Positions 8,229 through 17,618 are shown, counted from the first letter of the stretch. The stretch: 64,000 nt of DNA from Bacteroidota bacterium (GCA_013297775.1 JAAFIL010000009.1:1-64000); one strand, 5' to 3'. Notes: generated by a model not told the origin, from the sequence alone. Numbers and translations: made by a program.

Positions 8229-10439
8229 CTAAAATTGAACACTTAAACTTATAAAATAATTTAAAGGGTCGGCTGGTATTATTCCTGGGCCAGGATAGCC
8301 CTCGGCTCTTCGTGTAAAATATACACTATTACCGGCGTTGTTAACCCCCGCACTAATGCCAAAAAAACGGTATTTAAAATTAGCAGCCATATCTATTACC
8401 GTGTAGGCAGGAATAACTCCGAAAATTGCAGAAGGCGTAGAGGGGGCGTTACTGGCATCAGAAAATTGTTGCCCTGTGTAAGCATACTGCCCCGTAATAC
8501 TAAACGACTCGTAGCGGTAGGTAATACCCGTTCTTAAAATATATTGCGGCACATATTCTACTAATTTATTTCGGAAGGCACTTTGTTCGCTGCCTGTATA
8601 AATCGCATTAATAAAGGATGTGTTTACAAACGTACTGAGGTGATGTTTACTTTTGGGTTTAAGTAGTTGTAGCCAATCTAATTCGGCAAAAGCCTCTATA
8701 CCTAAGTTACGGCTATCGCTCACGTTGGTTCGGTAACGTACAATTTGAAAGGTAGTGCTATCTACTTTTAAAATTGTGCCAATACGTTGTTGATAGTTTA
8801 ACCAAAAGCCGCTCACGTCATAATACAAACAATTTTTAAGAATGCCTCTAAAGCCGCCATCTAAGGTAAATCCTTTCTCATCTTTTAAATTCGGATCTAC
8901 TTGAAAGTTTGGATTTGCAACACGCATGTCATTAAAATTAATAGAACGGTAGTTTTGACTAAAGTTGGCATAAGCCTCTAACCACTCTCTGGCTTTGTAC
9001 TGAGTGCCTAGCCCCATTAACGCAAACTGTCGGGTGTTTTGCCGATTATCAGCAATCGTTTTATCTAACAAAATATTTCCTGCTAAATCTTTATTTAATA
9101 ATCGGTAATAGCCTTCCGAACGTGTATCAATATACTCTAATCGTAAGCCAGGTGTTACACTCCATTTTTTGCTGAGTTGAAATATATTTTCGGCAAATAA
9201 GGCTAAGTTATGCGAGGGAAATACATAGGCTGAATTTTCTAAGTTAGAAGGATTAAGAAATGAAAATTCGGGTAAATTACTTGTGTTGGCATCGCCTTGT
9301 TTGCGGGCTGTTTGGCCTTTGTACGCACGTACACCAATTAAAAAATGACTTTGGTGATTGAGTAAACTATAGCGTTGTAGTAAACGCACTTCGGCCGCAT
9401 AATTATTGTAAAGGTCTTTTAATAAATTTCGGTTTCGGCTAGTATCATCTTTACGGTCTATACGCTCTAAATTTCCTAAGGCATCTCGGCCAGCATAAAC
9501 GCCAAATAGCAATACATTTAGCTTAGTGCTTGGGCTAAGGGTAAAGTCGGCATTCAGGTTATATAAATTCCAATTCACTTTAAACCAATTGCGGGCACGA
9601 TTACTTTGCGAGGGGTCTTCTAAAAACTGTTTATCGGTTAAACCGCCAGGTTGTTGATTTAAGTAATTTAAGTGGGTGTACTCGCCGCTTAGTTTAAAAC
9701 GTTCGTTAAAGGTATAGCCTATTTTAGCATAAGCGTTATGCAACTCTAGCCCTGCGTTAGGCCGCCAACCGGTGTAACGTTTATATTGGTAAAAGGTGTT
9801 GTAGGTCCATTTACGATGTGTGCCGCTTACTTGATTAAACGAATTAAATAAGCCAAAGCTGCCAAGGGTTTGCCTACTAAGTACACTTATTTTTTTTGGA
9901 GAAGCTGGGCGGAATTTATAATTAATCATACCGCCAAATTGCGTCCCATATTGAAGACTGGCTGCACCTCTTAAAATTTCGATGCGTTCTAATGCTTCGG
10001 CGGGCGGTGTGTAATAACTTTCGGGGTAACCCAAGGCATCGGCCGAAATATCGTAACCGTTTTGTCGGGTATTAAAATTAGAAATACGATTAGGGTTTAA
10101 CCCTCTACCGCCAATACCAATGCTAGAACCCGAGCCATCGTTTTCAAAAATATTAATGCCCGCTACTTTGGCGTATAATTGGCGGCTATTATTGGTTGCT
10201 AAATTGGCATTCAAATCGTTAATATAAATAGCCTCTGTTTTTTTGCCCGCATAAATGGCAGTACCTTCAATGTTTTTTAATCGCGAAATACCAAAATCAT
10301 TATCACGCTCGGTGGCAACAATAATTTCATCTAAATTTACTTCTTTCTTTTTACGCAGGCTGTCTTTGCGTGTGCTATCCACCTGTGCGTATGTAACAAC
10401 CAACCCAAAGAGGCTTAAATATAAAAACGTATAGCGCAT
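8229..10439 (-). CDS. TonB-dependent outer-membrane receptor (FecA-like, metal uptake)
   Basis: The protein has about 736 residues from the ATG at 10439, which overlaps the upstream TGA stop as TGATG and starts directly with a signal peptide (MRYTFLYLSLFGLVVTYAQ); an ATG at 10460 is seven codons earlier. Near the N-terminus, NLDEIIVATER is a likely TonB-box region. The plug follows (GINIFENDGSGSSIGIGGRG, EALERIEILRGAASLQYG), then a 22-strand barrel ending in the C-terminal aromatic SLSVQF. There is no carboxypeptidase-like N-terminal extension, so it resembles siderophore or metal receptors more than SusC. It is the last gene of an imelysin-HTTM-receptor operon, which points to iron or another metal as substrate. 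Confidence 0.93.
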   Translation of the reverse strand: MRYTFLYLSLFGLVVTYAQVDSTRKDSLRKKKEVNLDEIIVATERDNDFGISRLKNIEGTAIYAGKKTEAIYINDLNANLATNNSRQLYAKVAGINIFENDGSGSSIGIGGRGLNPNRISNFNTRQNGYDISADALGYPESYYTPPAEALERIEILRGAASLQYGTQFGGMINYKFRPASPKKISVLSRQTLGSFGLFNSFNQVSGTHRKWTYNTFYQYKRYTGWRPNAGLELHNAYAKIGYTFNERFKLSGEYTHLNYLNQQPGGLTDKQFLEDPSQSNRARNWFKVNWNLYNLNADFTLSPSTKLNVLLFGVYAGRDALGNLERIDRKDDTSRNRNLLKDLYNNYAAEVRLLQRYSLLNHQSHFLIGVRAYKGQTARKQGDANTSNLPEFSFLNPSNLENSAYVFPSHNLALFAENIFQLSKKWSVTPGLRLEYIDTRSEGYYRLLNKDLAGNILLDKTIADNRQNTRQFALMGLGTQYKAREWLEAYANFSQNYRSINFNDMRVANPNFQVDPNLKDEKGFTLDGGFRGILKNCLYYDVSGFWLNYQQRIGTILKVDSTTFQIVRYRTNVSDSRNLGIEAFAELDWLQLLKPKSKHHLSTFVNTSFINAIYTGSEQSAFRNKLVEYVPQYILRTGITYRYESFSITGQYAYTGQQFSDASNAPSTPSAIFGVIPAYTVIDMAANFKYRFFGISAGVNNAGNSVYFTRRAEGYPGPGIIPADPLNYFISLSVQF

Positions 10440-11782
10440 CAATAGGGAAGTATCCACCATTTATTTTTTAAAAACGAATTGCTTTGCACGCTTAAATCCA
10501 CAGTATCGTTAACTAATAAGCGCGAGGGGCGACCATTAAGTGTAACGTAACATTGTGTGCTTACCTTTGGATTTACAAATCCTTTTTTCTCAAATTCTTT
10601 TTTTAAGAAATGCGCATAGTTTAACAACATATCGGGTTGCATGGCCATTTGTTTTTCTTGCATGTAGGTTAAATAGTTTTTGTTATCTATTTCAATAGAT
10701 TTACCAGTGCGGCTATCTTTTACAAAAAAGAAAGCGGTACCTGCTTTTTCCATAAGCATTACGCGCCACGAAAACCGATAGCCTTGTTCGGTCCAAAATA
10801 GTTTACCAGGGTACAAGAGGTAACGAAATGGTAGAACTAATTGAACCCCAAAAAAAAGAATAAAAATAACCCAGTGCTTGGATGGCACAACCGATAGGGG
10901 TTTAGCGGCAAGCGGCGTTGATATCTTAAAAATAGACGCTAAATACTGAAGCCCTTTTTGGTGAAAAGATAGAGGCATAAAAATGAGTGTTGCGCCTATC
11001 ATAATGTAAGGAAACATGCCAATGTTAAAGAAAAGGGCGGTGAACAAATGAAACACAAGCACTATTAGATACGCCCATTTGGTGGTGCGCGAATAAAATA
11101 AAAGAAAACCAATGCACAAGTCGTATAAGCAGCCAAACCACGAAAAAAGATAAGCTACCCAATCGCTTTCCATGTACTGACCAATTAGCGGCCAATGCGA
11201 AAAAGCCGGGAGCCATATTTTAAGAGGTTGCGCGTCTAATAACCAATCGGTATTTACTTTGGCTATACCCGCAAAAAGATAAACCGTAAATAACTGGGCT
11301 TTGATAAGCCATTCGTAAAACCGTGGTACTTGCGCTAACTCGGTTACGCCACGGTACCGCACATCGAGCGAAAAGTTTTTATTGGCTGGTAGAAACAGGA
11401 ATATAAAACTAACAAGGCTAACAAAATAATAATGGTTGAGGTAATTGGTTTTATCTATCAACTCTACATAAGTAAACAGAAGAAAAAATAGAAGGCTGGC
11501 GTAGCGATAAAAATAACCCAATAAAATACAAAGAGAGGTTAAAAGCAACAACGCAAAAACAAGATACATGCCAACGCTTCCTAAAGGTTTAACCCATTCG
11601 AAACCGTAAAATGGAAAAAAGATTTTGGGTTGAATGTACATGGTGTGTACCCATCCTTTTACTATAAAACGTAAGGTAGAAATGAATAGTAAGCTGCCCC
11701 ACACCATCCGAAACAGAATTAAAGGGGCAATGCTAACTTGGGTTTCAAAAAAGGCATTTAGCCGTTTAGTCACCATCCCCAT
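10439..11782 (-). CDS. HTTM-domain (vitamin K-dependent gamma-carboxylase-like) membrane protein
   Basis: This 447-residue protein starts with an HTTM region of about seven to eight helices. The family signature KAQLFTVYLFAGIAKVNTDWL (approximate residues 165-185, with the central Lys) is present, together with an earlier LNHYYFVSLVSFIFLFLPANK segment. A soluble C-terminal domain of about 140 residues follows. Eukaryotic homologues carboxylate glutamate using vitamin K; bacterial HTTM proteins of this group are usually found beside imelysin and TonB receptors and their reaction is not established. It overlaps the imelysin gene by 17 bases and the receptor gene by two (TGATG), so the three are translationally coupled. 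ATGs at 11782 and 11776 are both possible starts. Confidence 0.88.
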   Translation of the reverse strand: MGMVTKRLNAFFETQVSIAPLILFRMVWGSLLFISTLRFIVKGWVHTMYIQPKIFFPFYGFEWVKPLGSVGMYLVFALLLLTSLCILLGYFYRYASLLFFLLFTYVELIDKTNYLNHYYFVSLVSFIFLFLPANKNFSLDVRYRGVTELAQVPRFYEWLIKAQLFTVYLFAGIAKVNTDWLLDAQPLKIWLPAFSHWPLIGQYMESDWVAYLFSWFGCLYDLCIGFLLFYSRTTKWAYLIVLVFHLFTALFFNIGMFPYIMIGATLIFMPLSFHQKGLQYLASIFKISTPLAAKPLSVVPSKHWVIFILFFGVQLVLPFRYLLYPGKLFWTEQGYRFSWRVMLMEKAGTAFFFVKDSRTGKSIEIDNKNYLTYMQEKQMAMQPDMLLNYAHFLKKEFEKKGFVNPKVSTQCYVTLNGRPSRLLVNDTVDLSVQSNSFLKNKWWILPY

Positions 11783-12875
11783 CTTGATAGGTTATAATAA
11801 CACCCAAATGCGAAGGCATATCGGTTTTTAAAAGTACGAGTAGTTTTACCAATTCAACATAAGCTGTATTTACAAGTGTTGGGTTGGCTGTAATTTGGTT
11901 GGCTAAGTTACCATTGATTGCATTTAATTTTGTTCGAGCAATAGCAAACTGGGCATTGATAGCAGCGTTAAGTGTGCCGTTAGTATGGTTAGCTTTTAAG
12001 TGGTCGAGGTAATCGTCAAATCCTAAGCCGTTGTTACCATTAGCACCTCTACCTAAGTAAATAGACTCAATAGCGTTTAACGTGGCTAACGCATAACTTA
12101 CAGATTGCTGACCATAGTAGGCTTCACATTTTTGAGGCAAAGGCACATCTAAAGATTTTTTACCAAGAGGAATACCAATTTTAGCGTTCTTTAAATAATC
12201 TAATTCGTAGTTTAATTGATTCACTAAAAAGCCAATAGAGCTACCTACATCGGTACCTAAAGAATTTACAAAAGTAGCGCGGTAAGTATTGCGCCATGTA
12301 TTTAAAATACTAATTACTTTACTTCGCATTTCGTTTATCAAATCGCTAACATAATTTGTTTGTGCGGTTGAGTTGATAAAGGATTGAACTAGTTGTGTTT
12401 CGGTTTTTGAATGGCCGTAAAATAAAAAATCGAGCGCAGGAAATCCTTTGGCATCTATGTTAGAAATGGCACTGAGGTTATAGCTTCCGTTTAAAATATT
12501 ATTTTTAATTTGAACGGTATCGGTTGGAAACACATTAAAATTCATGCGTACAACCTCTTGCTCGGCAGGGCCAAACTCGAACGGACTTATTTGGTGGTAA
12601 ACTTGATACGCTAAATTAAAATCTGTTTTAAGCGTTTGAAATGCAGTTAGAGTTGGGTTTAGTTTAAATGCGTTATACGACGTATTAAGGCTATCTAAGG
12701 CGTTGGATAGGTTTTGATAAGAAGGAATGATAAGGTTATAAGTTATATTTTCTAATAGACCCGCTTTATTGAATGGCTCGGTATTTGGCTCCAATTGTTT
12801 TTTATCTTTTGGGCCACAACTTAGAATTGTAAAAATGAAAAGTACATTAATAAGTATCACTTTTTTCATCGTCAT
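11766..12875 (-). CDS. Imelysin-like lipoprotein
   Basis: The protein has 369 residues. A lipoprotein signal peptide ends in LSCG (Cys about residue 20). The rest is helical with two repeats typical of imelysin: FGPAEQEVVRMNFNVFPTD and KGFPALDFLFYG in the first half, SLDVPLPQKCEAYYGQQS in the second. Imelysins (IrpA, EfeO-related) are periplasmic or surface proteins linked to iron uptake. The classic GxHxxE metal motif reads G-F-P-A-L-D here, so His and Glu are replaced. This variant is frequent in Bacteroidota homologues as I recall, and suggests a binding rather than peptidase role. It is the first gene of the operon. Confidence 0.88.
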   Translation of the reverse strand: MTMKKVILINVLFIFTILSCGPKDKKQLEPNTEPFNKAGLLENITYNLIIPSYQNLSNALDSLNTSYNAFKLNPTLTAFQTLKTDFNLAYQVYHQISPFEFGPAEQEVVRMNFNVFPTDTVQIKNNILNGSYNLSAISNIDAKGFPALDFLFYGHSKTETQLVQSFINSTAQTNYVSDLINEMRSKVISILNTWRNTYRATFVNSLGTDVGSSIGFLVNQLNYELDYLKNAKIGIPLGKKSLDVPLPQKCEAYYGQQSVSYALATLNAIESIYLGRGANGNNGLGFDDYLDHLKANHTNGTLNAAINAQFAIARTKLNAINGNLANQITANPTLVNTAYVELVKLLVLLKTDMPSHLGVIITYQDGDGD

Positions 12876-12977
12876 TATTTCAAATAATTAAGTTCAAATT
12901 TCAACATATTGCCTTGTTTGGGCAATCGCATAAAAAAGGTATTGTAAGCCTGTAAATGGAGCGTTGAAGAATTGGTA

Positions 12978-13940
12978 TTAAAACCCTAAATCGGGACAAT
13001 GTACCAAGCGTTCGCTATACGAGATGGGTTTTTTAGTGTTTCCAAAAATTGGACTTAGGCCAATCATAATTTCGGCGGTATGCGGCGCGGCGCGACTCAA
13101 TCTGTTTATCGAAAGGTCGTAAGCAAGGCCAATAACCATGGTATTCAACAATCTGAATTGGATAATGCCGCAAACAAAATCAATATTTCTTACACTTAGG
13201 CCATAAGCAAAACGTTGAAATACATAGTTCATCACATTTACTTCGACCGATGGGATGCTTTTTATGGAGCCATATAAGTTGCCTGCTACCACTAGGTTAT
13301 TGAGTTCGTTAAACACGAAACGTTTGCCTGCGCCAAGGTAGTAATGTGGCCACAACACAGAGGGCGCGCCTATTTGTCCGCCAATGCCTCTTTGCCTAAA
13401 CTTAGTAATGTGCCATAGGCTAAAGTCGAAAAAAAACTTTTTGTTGTATAAGCGTAAGCCTGGCACTATATCGGGAATGGCAATAACGCTTCCGGCACTT
13501 TTGGCAATAGCAGGGTCGTTGCGGTCTAAGCCTCCTTTACTTAACAAAAACTGTTTTACGCCAGCGTGCACGCCTGCACTCATCACGAGTTTTTTACCGA
13601 GCAATAAGTGAAAGGCATAGGAGGCATAAACGGTGTTTTGAATAAATAACCCAGCTTGGTCTTGGTCAATGTAAATACCTGCATTGTGCCAATTTTTGTA
13701 AGAGCGTTTTGGAATGAATGTGTAATTAAAGTTTATAAAAATGGTATTGGGATTATTACGCATGCCAATCCATTGTGTTCGTCCACCAAAAACAACTTCA
13801 TAGGGTTGATTAAAACTATTACCATTAGCAGCTGGGTTATAACCGCCTTTGTTGAATAGGAACTGTGTGTAATGCGGTAATTGTTGTGCTTTACTAAAAC
13901 AGCAGGCAACCAAGTATAAACTATATATTAAATATTTCAT
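12978..13940 (-). CDS. PorP/SprF family type IX secretion outer-membrane protein
   Basis: The 320-residue protein has a signal peptide (MKYLIYSLYLVACCFSKAQQ) followed by the family signature PHYTQFLFNKGGYNPAANG. Beta-barrel strands follow through to FGLSPIFG-like C-terminal sequence (EIMIGLSPIFG). PorP/SprF proteins associate with T9SS cargo carrying type B C-terminal domains and help anchor or secrete it. The upstream gene, overlapping by four bases (ATGA), encodes exactly such a type B protein, so the two form a cargo-partner pair. Confidence 0.93.
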   Translation of the reverse strand: MKYLIYSLYLVACCFSKAQQLPHYTQFLFNKGGYNPAANGNSFNQPYEVVFGGRTQWIGMRNNPNTIFINFNYTFIPKRSYKNWHNAGIYIDQDQAGLFIQNTVYASYAFHLLLGKKLVMSAGVHAGVKQFLLSKGGLDRNDPAIAKSAGSVIAIPDIVPGLRLYNKKFFFDFSLWHITKFRQRGIGGQIGAPSVLWPHYYLGAGKRFVFNELNNLVVAGNLYGSIKSIPSVEVNVMNYVFQRFAYGLSVRNIDFVCGIIQFRLLNTMVIGLAYDLSINRLSRAAPHTAEIMIGLSPIFGNTKKPISYSERLVHCPDLGF

Positions 13941-14512
13941 CGTAACAATGTAATATCTCCTTTTAGTAAATCATTTTTTTTATTCTTATCGAAATAAAAT
14001 ACATAGTAATAAGCGCCATCGGGAACGTTGATGCCTAGGCTTGTTCCGTCCCAAGGGGTAAAGGTGTTAGTTTGTTTATGCACTTGTTGTCCCCATTTAT
14101 TAAATACATATAGTTCAAAGTTGGGGTAATTGTTAACGTTGCTAATTTGCCAAGTATCGTTATACCCGTCTTCGTTGGGTGTAAAATGGTTAGAGATAAC
14201 AACAGGGCACATTATTTTCGCAATTGTAAAATTAAGGGTGGTATCTTTATTGGCGCGCTTTAGCATTACTGAATAATTGCCAGCGTTTAAATTATTGATA
14301 GCGTTAGTGTTGGCATTGCCATTGCTCCATTGCACAAAAATGGGCAAGGTATCGGTGGGGAACTGAATGCCAGCAGCCCCTTTGGTGCAGATTTCGTCGC
14401 TAGTAAATAGGGTTACCTTCCATACAAAAGGCACAGGGCTAACCGTAGGCGTTTGCGATTTTAAACCAAGGGTTAGTAGGCAATATATAAACCAGAAATA
14501 CGAGTACTTCAT
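13937..14512 (-). CDS. Short secreted protein with type B (gliding-motility-associated) C-terminal domain
   Basis: This 191-residue protein has a signal peptide (MKYSYFWFIYCLLTLGLKSQ). A short N-terminal region of about 80 residues contains a partial SprB-like motif (FVQWSNGNANTNAINNLNAG). The type B sorting domain then follows: NHFTPNEDGYNDTWQI, FELYVFNKWGQQVH, PWDGTSLGINVPDGAYYYVF. The cargo portion is unusually small compared with the huge adhesins that normally carry this domain. It is translationally coupled to the PorP/SprF gene. A TACCTTCG box just upstream of the ATG (about 14524-14531, minus strand) resembles the phylum's -7 element. Confidence 0.92.
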   Translation of the reverse strand: MKYSYFWFIYCLLTLGLKSQTPTVSPVPFVWKVTLFTSDEICTKGAAGIQFPTDTLPIFVQWSNGNANTNAINNLNAGNYSVMLKRANKDTTLNFTIAKIMCPVVISNHFTPNEDGYNDTWQISNVNNYPNFELYVFNKWGQQVHKQTNTFTPWDGTSLGINVPDGAYYYVFYFDKNKKNDLLKGDITLLR

Positions 14513-14565
14513 GGTTGCGAAGGTAGTAAAATAAGACTAATTGGAGGTGTTATGCTAAATTTTAT

Positions 14566-14801
14566 GGCTCGCAATGGGCGCAAAGAAGGCAAAGGAAGAA
14601 ATATTATGGTGAACGGTGATGACAAATTTTGATGGCTCGCAATGGGCGCAAAGAACGCAAAGGAAGAAATATTATGGTGAACGGTGATGGCAAATTTTGG
14701 TGGCACGCAATGGGCGCAAAGAACGCAAAGGAAGAAATATTATGGTGAACGATGATGGCAAATTTTGGTGGCACGCAAAGGGCGCAAAGAACGCAAAGGG
14801 T
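14566..14801. repeat. 68-bp tandem repeat, about 3.5 copies; fills the 14513-14920 gap
   Basis: Units begin at 14566, 14634, 14702 and 14770, each starting GGC[TA]CGCAA and containing GCGCAAAGAANGCAAAGG, then GAAGAAATATTATGGTGAAC. The period is exactly 68 bases with few substitutions; the fourth copy is cut after the GC-rich part. The unit core is the reverse complement of the CTTTGCG repeat seen at 25.4, 26.9, 44.5 and 46.5 kb. I see no gene in the rest of the 408-base gap. Confidence 0.95.
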
Positions 14802-14920
14802 AAATTGGCTAAAGCGAACAACACGACCCCAAGAAGAACATCACTCATCAACAACTAGTTTGAGTCGCGTTAGACTTGGTTATTTTGAAATGCGCCATTG
14901 GGGGACACGGCATTAGATTT

Positions 14921-16246
14921 TTAAAAGCCTAAAAAACGTTCAGTATTTAAACGGGTTAAGGCGTGGTAATATTCAGTTAATGTGTTGCGGGTAATGTCGT
15001 AAAGTTCTACCTCGCGTTTTTCTTGTTCGGTCATAAAAAAATCGGTACCAAATAAAACCCGCTCGCTTAACGGATTTCCATAGGTATCGGTATCGGCTAA
15101 AAATTGTTTAACGCGGTTTAAGACTTTATCATTTTCTTCAAATGAACTAACGGTATAACTAATGTCGCTATATAGGTTAGGATATGCTTTCATGAGTTGC
15201 CATATTTTATCGAACCATTGAATTTTATCTATTTCGCGCGCCAACAATAAATCGTCGTTTCCTTTTTCTTGGCGTAAATCTTCGAGCATTCTAATTTCGT
15301 TGGTGCCGCCAAGATGCGCCAAACATATTTTTAAGTTTGGAAAAGTTTTTAGTAATGGGATGTAATTTTCGGGATGCCCAAATAAATCGCAAGCAAAATC
15401 ATTTTTGCCACGCTTGTTATTTTTAATCCAATCTTTTTGTCCTTTGTAGCGGGCAATGCGTTGGTAAATGCTGATTTGTGCTCTGTTAATGTCTTCGTCG
15501 TTTAGGTCGCCTATCATTTCGGGCTGGTCGGGAATGAGTGTTTCAATGTAATTGCCAATGTATTGCGAACCCACCCGTGTGCAATGCGTCATAATGGGTA
15601 AACCTTTTTCTTCGGCGTATTGGTACAGTTGGTAAAGCCTTGGGTCGAACGGAAAAAAACCAAGTGCGGGGTATAACTTAATGCCCGAGAAATAAGGATA
15701 AACAACATCTTTGTACATGAATCCTTTTTCAAAATAATTTTTACTCCAATTTAATAAGGCTTCATTGGCTGCGTGTCGGGGGTCTATGCACAAAAAGGGA
15801 ATAAGTTCTTCGGGATAGAGCCGTTTAATGTTTTTCACTTCTTCTAATTGGCTCTCGTAATTAACGTAAGCGTTAGAGGTGTTTGGCTCCGAGTCCATGT
15901 AATCCATGTTTAGAGTAAGGGCCACTAAGCGCACCGACGAGTCGGCTTTACGTCCTGCTTCTAATGCTTTTTGAAAAACTTCGAGTTGTGTGGCTTGTGT
16001 GCCTATGTTAAGAAAGGCAATGTACTTATCGAAGGCGTTGCGTTCGGCACTATTTTTACGATTCAATACACCCGAATAGAGTTTGGATAGGCGGTAAATG
16101 ATAGCGCGCGAGATGTTGCCACTTAACATCCATTTCACAAGCGAAGGTGCAAAACGTAAAACGTTGTTAGGGATAATCATTAAAAACCGATCGGGGGCGC
16201 AATTGGTGTTAAAAATATGTGTATGAATATTTGTAAATCGAGGCAT
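14921..16246 (-). CDS. Amidohydrolase-family (TIM-barrel) metal-dependent hydrolase
   Basis: This 441-residue protein shows the amidohydrolase-2 metal ligands in order: NIHTHIF (His8, His10), LPIMTHCTR in the middle, CLAHLGGTNE, and VLFGTDFFM with the catalytic Asp near the C-terminus. There is no signal peptide, so it is cytoplasmic. The chemistry (hydrolysis or decarboxylation of an amide, lactone or carboxylate) cannot be read from the sequence. It follows the unknown membrane-protein gene by 20 bases on the same strand and is probably co-transcribed with it. Confidence 0.88.
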   Translation of the reverse strand: MPRFTNIHTHIFNTNCAPDRFLMIIPNNVLRFAPSLVKWMLSGNISRAIIYRLSKLYSGVLNRKNSAERNAFDKYIAFLNIGTQATQLEVFQKALEAGRKADSSVRLVALTLNMDYMDSEPNTSNAYVNYESQLEEVKNIKRLYPEELIPFLCIDPRHAANEALLNWSKNYFEKGFMYKDVVYPYFSGIKLYPALGFFPFDPRLYQLYQYAEEKGLPIMTHCTRVGSQYIGNYIETLIPDQPEMIGDLNDEDINRAQISIYQRIARYKGQKDWIKNNKRGKNDFACDLFGHPENYIPLLKTFPNLKICLAHLGGTNEIRMLEDLRQEKGNDDLLLAREIDKIQWFDKIWQLMKAYPNLYSDISYTVSSFEENDKVLNRVKQFLADTDTYGNPLSERVLFGTDFFMTEQEKREVELYDITRNTLTEYYHALTRLNTERFLGF

Positions 16247-16266
16247 GGGTTTTAGGTATGAAAAAA

Positions 16267-17523
16267 TTAATCTTTAGGTTTTTTACCAGCACGACGAAGG
16301 TTAACGAGTTTAATTAGCAAATCGAACCAAAACGGTGCGCCAAAACTGAGGGAGTATGCGGTTATGGTAATACCGAGGAGGTACATGACCCAATTACCCC
16401 AAGTTGGGCAATTGTTGCGGAAATTGAGGTAATTGATAAGGCTGGTGTTTCTTACAGCTTTAAACGATTCGATTTTAGCTTTATCTACAACGTTTGGGTT
16501 AAATGTTTTGAAGTAAGACAAAGGCGCAGTGTCGTAACCCCAACCGAGGGGAATGTTTAAATCCGACATCACGTCTAATACACTATCGGCGCGGGCTTTA
16601 TACATTGAGTCTTGAGCGGAGTTTTTAACGTTTAAGTTCGTAATGTCCATAATTGTTTTGTAACGCTCGTTGGCACTAAGTGTAGAGTCAGAACTAATTT
16701 TAAGGACTAGGTTTTCGAGTGCGGCGGTGTTATTTTTTTCGGAGGCAGGTAAGGCTTGGTAATTATCGGCTACCTCGGTAGCTTGTTGCACTAATTGACT
16801 GCGTAAGGTGGGGTCGTAGCTTAAACAACGAATAAGGTGAAGGCTATCTACGTTTAAAGCAATGGCGATGATGAACCCAGCAATGGTAAGTTTGTTGCGT
16901 TGACTTACTTTGTACCAGCCGCTTACTCGGGCCATGTAGTCGTTATACCATTGCTCAATAATGATTTTTATTTTGGTATAGTCGCCGCCTGCTTTTTCGT
17001 TAAATGTTTTTAGTAAGGAGTTTAATTGCCCGGGGCGCATTAACCGCAGCGCATTTTCAAACCGTTCCATTAAGGGGTTGTCGTTATTAGAGTTGCCTCT
17101 TGCTCCTTGTGCATTGAAGCCCATTGTTGGTGAGGCTTCGGGGTTTGGTTTTATATGATAGGTTTTTATTTCTTTCTCGGGGTGGGTTGTAATATCTATA
17201 TCTTGTGCGTGTTCGTATTGATTGGCGATGATGTCAATTAGCACGTCGGCAAACATAGACGAAGAGATGTATTGTATGGAATGGCTTTTGTTGTGTTTTA
17301 AACCGTTTATCATAAAATGGTTATAAAACAAATAGCCATAATTAATACCTGTTTTATCGTTAATTAAATTATGAATGGCATCTTGCAAAGTAACCGATCG
17401 AGCATGGCTTTTAAAGTTATACCATTCAAGTAGGATAGAAACTAGAATACTTAGAAAAGCAAAAATTAAAACAATAGAGATAATAATATCTAAAATTGGG
17501 TTATCGGGAATAGGGTAATTCAT
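16267..17523 (-). CDS. Conserved membrane protein of unknown function
   Basis: The protein has 418 residues. It has one N-terminal helix (about 10-32), a cytoplasmic region of about 170 residues, then ARVSGWYKVSQRNKLTIAGFIIAIALNVDSLHL (paired here as the motif GWYK plus a helix ending ALNVD), a long extracytoplasmic segment rich in Asn/Ala, and a C-terminal helix before the basic end NLRRAGKKPKD. The GWYK...ALNVD element recurs in a widespread bacterial membrane family without known function, as I recall. It is upstream of the amidohydrolase gene at 20 bases. A 9-bp inverted repeat (TTTTCTTAT at 17558-17566, ATAAGAAAA at 17575-17583) lies in its leader. Confidence 0.7.
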   Translation of the reverse strand: MNYPIPDNPILDIIISIVLIFAFLSILVSILLEWYNFKSHARSVTLQDAIHNLINDKTGINYGYLFYNHFMINGLKHNKSHSIQYISSSMFADVLIDIIANQYEHAQDIDITTHPEKEIKTYHIKPNPEASPTMGFNAQGARGNSNNDNPLMERFENALRLMRPGQLNSLLKTFNEKAGGDYTKIKIIIEQWYNDYMARVSGWYKVSQRNKLTIAGFIIAIALNVDSLHLIRCLSYDPTLRSQLVQQATEVADNYQALPASEKNNTAALENLVLKISSDSTLSANERYKTIMDITNLNVKNSAQDSMYKARADSVLDVMSDLNIPLGWGYDTAPLSYFKTFNPNVVDKAKIESFKAVRNTSLINYLNFRNNCPTWGNWVMYLLGITITAYSLSFGAPFWFDLLIKLVNLRRAGKKPKD

Positions 17524-17618
17524 GTGTGTGTGTTAAAGTTAAATTTGTAAAAAGTTCTTTTCTTATTCTTAAAGATAAGAAAAACAACTTAATGCGGGAG
17601 ATGGTTAAATGTTAGAAG

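Noticed and set aside
14509-14854. Two minus-strand frames of 60-65 residues in the 68-bp repeat array
   Set aside because: They follow the repeat, have repeated FAFFAPFA-like composition and no independent support.
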